Below are positions 1 through 5,385 of a stretch of 10,840 bases of DNA, piece by piece. The translations under genes were made by a program, and so were the position numbers. Under the pieces are notes generated by a model. That model did no database searches. It had not been told where the DNA came from and worked only from the letters and a program-made list of their open reading frames with translations. Every line of letters starts with the position of its first letter. The stretch's first letter is position 1. Origin of the DNA: JANYJJ01 sp031386065 (GTDB taxonomy: Bacteria; Pseudomonadota; Gammaproteobacteria; Burkholderiales; Burkholderiaceae_C); contig JANNBZ010000261.1 of NCBI GenBank assembly GCA_031386065.1, positions 1 through 10,840 of the forward strand. The letters run 5' to 3'.

Positions 1-296
1 ACGCCGGTCCCGGCGCTCATCCGCTGGACATCGCCAGTGCGGATGCTGGAACCGTTACCCATGCTGTCCTTGTGGGCGAGCGCACCGTCGAGCACGTAGC
101 TGATGATTTCCATATCGCGATGGCCGTGCGTGCCAAAACCCATGCCGGCCGCGACACGATCTTCGTTGATCACGCGCAGCGCGCCGAAGTTCATGAATTT
201 CGGGTCGTAATAGTCGGCAAACGAAAAGCTGTGAAAGCTTTTCAGCCAGCCATGGTCGGCGATGCCGCGTTGGTTCGATTTGCGCAGGGTGATCAT
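1..296 (-). CDS. Pirin family protein (YhhW-like), N-terminal part, cut by window start
   Basis: Reading the minus strand from the ATG at 296 gives 98 residues before the window edge, about 40% of a typical 230-290 residue pirin. Seen: the opening MITLRKSNQRG, then WLKSFHSFSFADYYDP and LRVINEDRV, the metal-site segment GFGTHGHRDMEI (H57, H59), YVLDG, HKDSMGN and the end of the first cupin barrel, MSAGTGV. These are hallmarks of pirins close to E. coli YhhW, a cupin with quercetin 2,3-dioxygenase activity in vitro. The other two usual metal ligands (His and Glu of an HSE motif) would lie just beyond the window. The start is supported by AGGAG at 304-308 with 7-nt spacing. The gene diverges from a LysR regulator, the usual arrangement for a regulated pirin. 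The family is secure. The natural substrate is not known from sequence. Confidence 0.95.
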   Translation of the reverse strand, partial: MITLRKSNQRGIADHGWLKSFHSFSFADYYDPKFMNFGALRVINEDRVAAGMGFGTHGHRDMEIISYVLDGALAHKDSMGNGSSIRTGDVQRMSAGTG

Positions 297-320
297 GCGT
301 TGGCTCCTGTGAGTGGCGCA

Positions 321-326
321 ACTTTA
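321..326 (-). promoter_or_regulatory. Possible -10 element for the pirin gene
   Basis: On the minus strand this reads TAAAGT, a 4/6 match to TATAAT, without a good -35 upstream, as is common for activator-dependent promoters. A start about 7 nt downstream (near 314) would put the dyad at 371-385 near -64, the position where LysR-type recognition sites usually sit. This is inference from spacing only. Confidence 0.3.
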
Positions 327-370
327 GGTGGCGTTGAGTGCACTGTGGGCGCAGGCGCGTGAAGTCAGCG

Positions 371-385
371 TTCAAATAAGATGAA
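371..385. promoter_or_regulatory. Candidate LysR-type recognition site (T-N11-A dyad)
   Basis: The sequence is an inverted repeat, TTCA-N7-TGAA, containing the T-N11-A core of LysR-type operators. It lies between the divergent pirin and LysR genes, so it could serve both pirin activation and LysR autoregulation. It overlaps an upstream in-frame ATG at 381. That argues for the later LysR start at 423. Confidence 0.4.
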
Positions 386-422
386 GCCACTGCGGCCTGC
401 GCCGCGCACTGCACCGCCGACC

Positions 423-1436
423 ATGTCACGCAACGTGTTGACCCCGGACGCACTGACGATGATGGACACCATCGCGCGCACTGGCAGCTTTGCCGCCGCA
501 GCGCGCGACATGGGCAAGGTGCCGTCGGCACTGACCTACAGCGTGCGCCAACTCGAAGACGCACTCGACGTGCTGCTGTTCGACCGCGGCTCGCGGCAGG
601 CGCGCCTGACCGCCGCCGGCGAGGAACTGCTGAACGAAGGCCGCCGCCTGCTGGACCAGATGGACGCGGTAGCCAACCGCGTCAAGCGCGTGGCCACCGG
701 CTGGGAAACGCAGCTCACGATCGCGGTCGACGGCATCCTGTCGCGGGTAACGATGTTCGAGCTGTGCGAGGCGTTCTTCGCGCACGAGCCGCAGGTCGAG
801 GGAGCCATTCAAGGCGGACCACCGACGCGCCTGCGTCTGCGCAACGAGGTGCTCGCCGGCACCTGGGAGGCGTTGGTCAGCGGCCAGGCCGACCTGGCCA
901 TCGGCGTCGGCATGGGCGCCGAACGCGCATCGGCACCGGGCATCCATGTCGAGCCGCTCGGCGACGTCGCGTTCGTCTTTGCCGTCGCGCCGCACCACCC
1001 GCTGGCCGGTGTCGACGGGCCGATCAGCGACGCGCAGTTGCTGCGCCACCGCGCCGTCGCCGTGGCCGACTCGGCCCAGCGACTGACGCCGGTGACGGTC
1101 AACCTGCTGCCGGGACAGGACGTGTTCACCGTGCCCAGCACCCAGGCCAAGCTGGAAGCCCAGCTGCGCTGCCTGGGCTGCGGCTACCTGCCCGAACCGG
1201 TGGCGCGGGAACACGTGGCCGCAGGCCGCTTGGTGGTGAAGGCCACGCAACGGCCGCAGCCGGTGGGGCGAATGGGTTACGCCTGGCGCGCGACCGGCGC
1301 CGCGCAGCCCGGCGCCACGCGCAAGGCCGAGGTGGGGCTGGCGCTGGGCTGGTGGCTCGCGCAGCTGAAGAGCCCGGCCACGCGCAAGGCCCTGATCGAG
1401 CGGCAGGCCAGCGCCATGCCCTGGATGGACGCCTGA
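423..1436 (+). CDS. LysR family transcriptional regulator (YhaJ-like)
   Basis: A 337-residue DNA-binding regulator, slightly longer than the usual ~300. The N-terminal winged helix-turn-helix is plain: LTPDALTMMDTIARTGSF, AAAARDMGKVPSALTYSVRQ, then LFDRGSRQARLTAAGEELL, followed by the linker helix (about residues 65-90). The effector domain fills the rest. Several stretches resemble E. coli YhaJ: GKVPSALTYSVRQLE, the GWETQLTI segment, and EVLAGTWEALVSGQADLAI. In E. coli yhaJ lies next to a pirin gene (yhaK), so the divergent pirin here fits. Expected role: cytoplasmic, binding the intergenic region and responding to an unknown, possibly aromatic, ligand. An in-frame ATG at 381 adds 14 residues. 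I prefer 423 because 381 falls inside the candidate operator and the family starts close to the HTH, but neither start has a clear Shine-Dalgarno. Confidence 0.93.
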   Translation: MSRNVLTPDALTMMDTIARTGSFAAAARDMGKVPSALTYSVRQLEDALDVLLFDRGSRQARLTAAGEELLNEGRRLLDQMDAVANRVKRVATGWETQLTIAVDGILSRVTMFELCEAFFAHEPQVEGAIQGGPPTRLRLRNEVLAGTWEALVSGQADLAIGVGMGAERASAPGIHVEPLGDVAFVFAVAPHHPLAGVDGPISDAQLLRHRAVAVADSAQRLTPVTVNLLPGQDVFTVPSTQAKLEAQLRCLGCGYLPEPVAREHVAAGRLVVKATQRPQPVGRMGYAWRATGAAQPGATRKAEVGLALGWWLAQLKSPATRKALIERQASAMPWMDA

Positions 1437-1470
1437 GCGCGTCTCGACATGACGGCTACATGAAGGCTTC

Positions 1471-2433
1471 ATGACGGCTTACTGCGGCCGCTTCGCACCG
1501 TCGCCCACCGGGCCGCTGCATGCCGGCTCGCTGGTGGCGGCGCTCGCGAGCTGGCTCGACGCGCGTGCCCACGCAGGCCGTTGGCTGGTGCGCATCGAAG
1601 ACGTGGACACGCCGCGCTGCGATCCGCAGGCAGGCGAGTTCATCCTCGGCCAGCTCGCGCGTTGCGGGCTGCTGCCCGACGCAGCGCCGGTGTGGCAGTC
1701 GCAGCGGTCGGCGCTGTACGACGCGGCCTTGCAGACGCTGGTGACGCACGGCCAGGCCTATGCCTGCAGCTGCTCGCGAGGCGACATCCTGCGCGCGCTG
1801 CACGGGCTCGGACAAGCCCGGCTGCGGCATGCGGAGCTGGTCTACGCGGGCACCTGCAGCAACAGACCGAGCGGCCCGGACGGCAAGCCGGCGCGGGCCG
1901 TTCGTGTGAGAACGGTGGATGCGAACGGTGCCGACGTGATCATCGACTGGTGCGACCGCCGGCTCGGGCCGCAGCAGCAGAACCTCACCCGCGCGGTGGG
2001 CGACTTTGTGCTGAAGCGCGCCGACGGGCTGTGGTCGTACCAGCTTGCGGTGGTGGTCGACGATGCGGCGCAGGGCATCAGCCACGTCGTGCGCGGTGAA
2101 GACCTGGCCGACAACACGCCCCGGCAAATCCACCTGCAGCAGCTGCTGGGCCTGCCGCAGCCGATCTACCTTCACGTGCCGCTGGTGCGCGGCGCCGGTG
2201 GCGAAAAGTTGGGCAAGTCGAACGGCGCGGTAGCGGTTGATTTGACCCGCCCCATGGCCGCGCTCACGACCGCAGCGGCCGCACTGGGCCTGGACGTGGC
2301 CGCACCCGCGCTGGGCGATTGGCTGACCGAAGCCACCCGACAGTGGCGCAGCAGTGTCTCTGGCCTGGGTGCGTGCGAAGCCGCCGCGCAAGGCGCTAGG
2401 ATTCGCGCTCTGCCACCAAGGACAACGCCATGA
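1471..2433 (+). CDS. gluQRS: Glutamyl-Q tRNA(Asp) synthetase
   Basis: GluQRS (YadB) is a truncated glutamyl-tRNA synthetase paralogue that activates glutamate and attaches it to queuosine at the wobble position of tRNA(Asp). It lacks the anticodon-binding domain. Seen in 320 residues: GRFAPSPTGPLHAGSL (HIGH-like, H17), LVRIEDVDTPR, the adenylation motif KLGKS (246-250, KMSKS-like), and a zinc-site pattern C99-x-C101...Y125-x3-C129 matching the C-x-C...Y-x3-C of E. coli YadB, here with a longer insertion. VVRGEDLADNTPRQ and YLHVPLV are family core motifs. The start at 1471 has GAAGG at 1462-1466. The family is usually near 300 residues; the last ~30 (after DWLTEATRQW) look like an unconserved tail running into the next gene. 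The stop overlaps the FKBP start by 4 bp (ATGA), so the two are probably translationally coupled. Confidence 0.95.
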   Translation: MTAYCGRFAPSPTGPLHAGSLVAALASWLDARAHAGRWLVRIEDVDTPRCDPQAGEFILGQLARCGLLPDAAPVWQSQRSALYDAALQTLVTHGQAYACSCSRGDILRALHGLGQARLRHAELVYAGTCSNRPSGPDGKPARAVRVRTVDANGADVIIDWCDRRLGPQQQNLTRAVGDFVLKRADGLWSYQLAVVVDDAAQGISHVVRGEDLADNTPRQIHLQQLLGLPQPIYLHVPLVRGAGGEKLGKSNGAVAVDLTRPMAALTTAAAALGLDVAAPALGDWLTEATRQWRSSVSGLGACEAAAQGARIRALPPRTTP

Positions 2434-2777
2434 TCACCACCCCCTCCGGCCTCCAATTCGAAGACACCAACGTCGGCAGCGGCGCCGAAGCACAGGCCGG
2501 CCAACAGGTCTCGGTTCACTACACGGGCTGGCTCTACAACGAGGGCGTCAAGGGCGCCAAGTTCGACAGCAGCAAAGACCGCAACGACCCGTTCGGCTTC
2601 CACCTGGGCGGCGGCATGGTGATCAAGGGTTGGGACGAAGGCGTGCAGGGCATGAAGGTCGGTGGCACCCGTTTGCTGGTCATTCCAGCCGCGCTGGGCT
2701 ACGGCGCGCGAGGAGCCGGTGGTGTGATTCCGCCGAACGCGACCTTGATGTTCGAAGTCGAATTGCTGGGCGTCTGA
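2430..2777 (+). CDS. FKBP-type peptidyl-prolyl cis-trans isomerase, single domain
   Basis: A 115-residue, FKBP12-sized rotamase that speeds proline isomerisation in folding proteins. No signal peptide or membrane segment is visible, so it is probably cytoplasmic. The pocket residues known from FKBP12 are all present: Y31 (VHYTGWL), D46 (KFDSSKDRN), F57 (FGFHLG), V64-I65 and W68 (VIKGWDEGV), Y91 (LGYGARG) and F108 (LMFEVELL). The protein is an FK506-binding core without a Mip-type dimerisation helix or a SlyD-type insert. AAGGAC at 2419-2424, within the end of gluQRS, is a plausible ribosome binding site. Its last 79 bp are overlapped on the other strand by the small membrane ORF. Activity is very likely; clients are unknown. 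Confidence 0.96.
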   Translation: MITTPSGLQFEDTNVGSGAEAQAGQQVSVHYTGWLYNEGVKGAKFDSSKDRNDPFGFHLGGGMVIKGWDEGVQGMKVGGTRLLVIPAALGYGARGAGGVIPPNATLMFEVELLGV

Positions 2778-3019
2778 CCCGACCACACGGCCGCTGACTC
2801 ACGCGGCGACGGTGCGCCGGCTGCGGTGACCAAGCACAGGTCTCGCGCCGACGCGCTGCGCATGCCGCAGATCGCCTGACGGGCGGTCGCGCTGGCGGTC
2901 AGTTGGCGCGCAGACTGCGCGCTTCGAGCCGCATCGCTGACGACCACATAGAAACTGACCAGCAGCAACATCGCAACAAATCCGCCAAGGGCTGCCATCC
3001 AGGTGGGTCGCTGCGTCAT
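2699..3019 (-). CDS. Small single-helix membrane protein, unknown function
   Basis: A 106-residue reading frame that I do not recognise. The ATG at 3019 is preceded by AAGGAG (3026-3031) with 6-nt spacing, among the best ribosome binding sites in the window, which is the main reason to believe it. The N-terminus has a short basic head (MTQRPTW) and one hydrophobic helix (about residues 8-28, AALGGFVAMLLLVSFYVVV). An Ala/Ser/Arg/Gln-rich helix follows, with a cysteine pair (C51 and C62) in QAICGMRSASARDLC, suggesting a periplasmic disulfide or metal site. The last ~26 residues (stop at 2699-2701) are encoded opposite the FKBP C-terminus and look like out-of-frame translation, so the functional part is probably the first 70-80. 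It diverges from the transglutaminase-like gene. The helix could also be an uncleaved signal sequence. Confidence 0.6.
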   Translation of the reverse strand: MTQRPTWMAALGGFVAMLLLVSFYVVVSDAARSAQSARQLTASATARQAICGMRSASARDLCLVTAAGAPSPRESAAVWSGQTPSNSTSNIKVAFGGITPPAPRAP

Positions 3020-3025
3020 TCCAAA

Positions 3026-3031
3026 CTCCTT
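3026..3031 (-). promoter_or_regulatory. Strong Shine-Dalgarno for the small membrane ORF
   Basis: Minus-strand AAGGAG, 6 nt before the ATG at 3019. Nothing on the plus strand needs this sequence, so it supports the minus-strand ORF being translated. Confidence 0.65.
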
Positions 3032-3176
3032 GTGTGGGTGCGGTGAATGTGCATGGCGGTGTCAGGCCGGTCAGCCGGCCGCCACCGTCAAATCGCGTCG
3101 GACTGCGCCTACAGCCGACACCACGCAGACGCAGACGACAATCGGGGCCGCGTACAAACCTTGCTTCACCCTGCGC

Positions 3177-4079
3177 ATGCCGATTCACTACGAGATCGTT
3201 CACACCACCGTCTACCACTACAAGGAGGCGGTCACCTTCGGTGAGCACCGGGTGATGTTCCGCCCGCGCGACAGCCACGACCTGCGCGTGCTGGCCACCG
3301 ACCTCGAGGTGAGCCCCGACGCCATCGTGCGGCTGATCCAGGACCCGCATTCCAACTCGGTCGCGCTGGTGCAGCCGCTGGGTCTGGCGCGCGAACTGAA
3401 GATCGTCTGCTCGTTCACGATCGAGCACGCAAGCACCAACAACCTGGAGCTGCCGCTGTCGCCGGGCGCTGAGTTCTATCCCTTCGCCTACAGCGTGGAA
3501 GAGCGCTTCGACCTGGAGCACTACCTGCGCCCGCACCACGACGACCCCGGTGGCAAGCTGACGGCGTGGGCACGCCAGTTCATCAGCACAGACGGGCCGA
3601 CCGGCACGCGCGACCTGCTGGTGGCGATGAACCAGCGCATCCGCGAGAACTTCCTGTATGCGTCACGCGACGAAGAAGGCACGCAGCCGCCGCTGACCAC
3701 GTTGAAGCTCGGCAGCGGCAGTTGTCGCGACTTTGCGCTGCTGATGATGGAGGCCGCGCGCCGGCTCGGCGTGGCCACGCGTTTCGTCTCCGGCTACCTG
3801 TACGACCCTGCGTTGGACGGCATCGGCGACGCGGCCGGCGGCACCGAAACGGTGGGCGCGGGCAGCACCCACGCATGGTTGCAGGCCTACTTGCCGGGTG
3901 CGGGCTGGCTGCCCTTCGACCCGACCAACAACCTGCTCGGCGGCACCCAGTTGATCCGCGTCGGCGTTGCGCGCGACCCCAACCAGGCGGCGCCGATTTC
4001 CGGTAGCTGGTATGGAAAGTCCGATGCCTATGTCGGCATGACAGCCACCGTGCAAGTGCATCGGGTGGTGGCAATCTGA
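3177..4079 (+). CDS. Transglutaminase-like superfamily protein
   Basis: A 300-residue protein with the two-part architecture of bacterial transglutaminase-like enzymes: an N-terminal beta domain (MPIHYEIVHTTVYHYKEAV to about residue 85; Bact_transglu_N type) and a papain-fold core. The catalytic triad is visible: C183 in SGSCRDFALL, H232 in STHAWLQAYLPGAGW and D248 in FDPTNN. No signal peptide, so probably cytoplasmic. Bacterial members are mostly uncharacterised; they may act as cysteine proteases/peptidases or amide-modifying enzymes, and are often found near peptide-ligase (circularly permuted ATP-grasp, alpha-E) genes, which are absent here. The frame is open from 3003, but residues before M at 3177 look non-coding and the family motif starts immediately after it. 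No clear Shine-Dalgarno precedes 3177. It diverges from the small membrane ORF over 157 bp. Confidence 0.9.
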   Translation: MPIHYEIVHTTVYHYKEAVTFGEHRVMFRPRDSHDLRVLATDLEVSPDAIVRLIQDPHSNSVALVQPLGLARELKIVCSFTIEHASTNNLELPLSPGAEFYPFAYSVEERFDLEHYLRPHHDDPGGKLTAWARQFISTDGPTGTRDLLVAMNQRIRENFLYASRDEEGTQPPLTTLKLGSGSCRDFALLMMEAARRLGVATRFVSGYLYDPALDGIGDAAGGTETVGAGSTHAWLQAYLPGAGWLPFDPTNNLLGGTQLIRVGVARDPNQAAPISGSWYGKSDAYVGMTATVQVHRVVAI

Positions 4080-4152
4080 CTCGAAGCCGCTTGACGAAGT
4101 AGGACGTGTCCGACAGCAACCCGCGTGTTTCCCACCTGACGGCGGCCGCTGA

Positions 4153-4176
4153 CTTGCGGCAAACTGTTTTTGCAAG
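4153..4176. repeat. Nested inverted repeat in an AT-richer gap
   Basis: CTTGC (4153-4157) pairs with GCAAG (4172-4176), and inside it GCAAA (4159-4163) mirrors TTTGC (4169-4173) around CTGTT. It sits in the 206-bp gap 4080-4285 between the transglutaminase-like gene and the receiver-only regulator, in the most AT-rich part. It could be an operator or promoter-associated site for the regulator. I see no convincing sigma-70 hexamer pair around it, and the rest of the gap shows nothing recognisable. Confidence 0.35.
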
Positions 4177-4285
4177 CAGTGTATTTGTCCGTGCGCATTT
4201 GTACTGAATCTCGCGCTCGTTCAGGTTCAGCCCAGACGCCCTCCCGCCTCGACGACACGGATCCCGCGGCGTCACCCTGCAGTTC

Positions 4286-4696
4286 ATGACCGTGCTCAAA
4301 ACCTACATCGTCGAAGACAGCCCGGTGATTCGCGAGAATCTGATCGCCACGCTCGAAGAGCTGGTGCCGGTCAGTGTGGTCGGCACGGCGGAAGAAGAAG
4401 CAGCCGCCGTCACGTGGTTGACGCGCGACAGCGCTGGGTGCGATCTGCTGATCGTCGACATCTTCCTGAAAAGCGGCTCCGGCCTCGGCGTGCTGAAGGC
4501 CGCACAGCAACTTCACCGGCCGATGAAGACGGTGGTGCTCAGCAACTACGCCACCACCGACATGCGGCGCAAGTGCCTGGAACTCGGCGCCGACCGTGTG
4601 TTCGACAAGTCGAACGAGATCGATGCCCTGATCCACTACTGCACCCGCCTGGCAGCCGGCGACAGTGGCAACAGCGGCTTCAGTGCCCTGATTTGA
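4286..4696 (+). CDS. Receiver-only response regulator
   Basis: A 136-residue CheY-like protein with a REC domain and no output domain. Phosphorylation-site residues are intact: acidic pair E10-D11 (YIVEDSPV), phosphoacceptor D58 (LLIVDIFLKSGSG), S86 in the switch position (VVLSNYAT) and K108 (RVFDKSNE). It can be expected to take phosphate from a histidine kinase and either bind a partner protein or act as a phosphate sink or relay intermediate. The C-terminal ~15 residues (GDSGNSGFSALI) are an unstructured tail. Its end lies 7 bp from the end of the convergent NarL-type regulator, whose kinase gene follows, so it may belong to the same pathway. The start at 4286 fits the REC fold; the Shine-Dalgarno is weak. 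The upstream 206 bp suggests its own promoter. Confidence 0.93.
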   Translation: MTVLKTYIVEDSPVIRENLIATLEELVPVSVVGTAEEEAAAVTWLTRDSAGCDLLIVDIFLKSGSGLGVLKAAQQLHRPMKTVVLSNYATTDMRRKCLELGADRVFDKSNEIDALIHYCTRLAAGDSGNSGFSALI

Positions 4697-4703
4697 TGTG
4701 GGC

Positions 4704-5336
4704 CTACTGAATCAGCCCGTTCTTCAACGCGTAGTAGGTCAGGTCGCTGTTCGATTCCAGCTTCATCTTTTCCAGCACCCGCGTGCGGTAGGTGCTGACG
4801 GTCTTCACGCTCAGCGACATGCTGTCGGCCATGTGGCCAATGGTCTCGCCCTTGGCCAGCCGCAGGAAGACCTGGAACTCGCGCTCCGACAGGTGTTCGT
4901 GGCTGGGTTTGTCGCCCCCGCCGCTCAAGCCGTCGGCCAGCAACTCGGCCACACCGGCGGTGATGTACTTGCGGCCGCGAAACACGGTTCGAATCGCCTT
5001 GACGATTTCTTCCGGGTCGCATTCCTTGTTCAGGTAGCCGCTCGCGCCCTGGCGCAGCAAGGTCGTCGCGTAGTGCTCTTCGGGGAAGCCGCTCAAGATC
5101 AACACCGGCAGGTCGGGCGCGCGCGCCTTGATCGCCAGCAGCGCGTCGACGCCGCTCTGGTCGGGCATCGACAGGTCCATCACCATCACATCGACGTTGC
5201 CCTTGCGCACGATGTCCAGCGCTTCGCGGCCGTTGGCGGCTTCGGCCACCACGGTCAGGTCGACCTGGTCGGCGAAGAATTGGCGCAGTCCCGCGCGCAC
5301 GATGGCGTGGTCGTCGACGATGGCAATTCGAATCAT
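4704..5336 (-). CDS. NarL/FixJ-type response regulator (REC + LuxR HTH)
   Basis: A 210-residue transcription factor of the UvrY/BvgA/NarL class. REC domain at residues 1-120: D8-D9 (IAIVDDHAIVRAGL), phosphoacceptor D54 (VMVMDLSMPDQSG), S82 (LILSGF), K104 (GYLNKE). The LuxR-type helix-turn-helix spans about 148-205: LSEREFQVFLRLAKGETI, then MADSMSLSVKTVSTYRTRVLEKM. The start at 5336 (MIRIAIVDDH) is where REC domains begin; the frame stays open upstream, but those residues do not resemble a domain. No strong Shine-Dalgarno is visible. It diverges from the sensor kinase gene with only 49 bp between starts, strongly suggesting a cognate pair. Target genes are unknown; autoregulation of the divergent pair is plausible. 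Confidence 0.96.
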   Translation of the reverse strand: MIRIAIVDDHAIVRAGLRQFFADQVDLTVVAEAANGREALDIVRKGNVDVMVMDLSMPDQSGVDALLAIKARAPDLPVLILSGFPEEHYATTLLRQGASGYLNKECDPEEIVKAIRTVFRGRKYITAGVAELLADGLSGGGDKPSHEHLSEREFQVFLRLAKGETIGHMADSMSLSVKTVSTYRTRVLEKMKLESNSDLTYYALKNGLIQ

Positions 5337-5375
5337 GGCGTGTCTGACGAAGTCAAGATGAATGACGAATAGTTT

Positions 5376-5380
5376 AGGGG
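5376..5380 (+). promoter_or_regulatory. Shine-Dalgarno setting the kinase start
   Basis: AGGGG followed by 5 nt and the ATG at 5386. The in-frame ATG at 5362 lacks such a site, so 5386 is chosen. The 49-bp divergent gap 5337-5385 must hold the control signals for both signalling genes; no clear promoter hexamers stand out. Confidence 0.6.
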
Positions 5381-5385
5381 CAGAA

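Noticed and set aside
72..362. Plus-strand frame of 96 codons opposite pirin
   Set aside because: The minus strand encodes unmistakable pirin motifs with a good Shine-Dalgarno.
426..1472. Long minus-strand frame (348 codons) opposite the LysR gene
   Set aside because: Its Arg/His/Gln/Ala-rich product has no domain motifs, and the plus strand encodes a clear LysR protein; such mirror frames are common in high-GC DNA.
2778..2840. Possible terminator after the FKBP gene (GCCGC...GCGGC)
   Set aside because: Only 5-bp arms with an 8-nt loop and no U-tract; too weak to annotate.
3003..3176. Upstream extension of the transglutaminase-like frame (58 codons)
   Set aside because: The residues are Cys/Thr/Gln-rich without domain character, the family N-terminus starts at the ATG at 3177, and the region overlaps the leader and start of the divergent small ORF.
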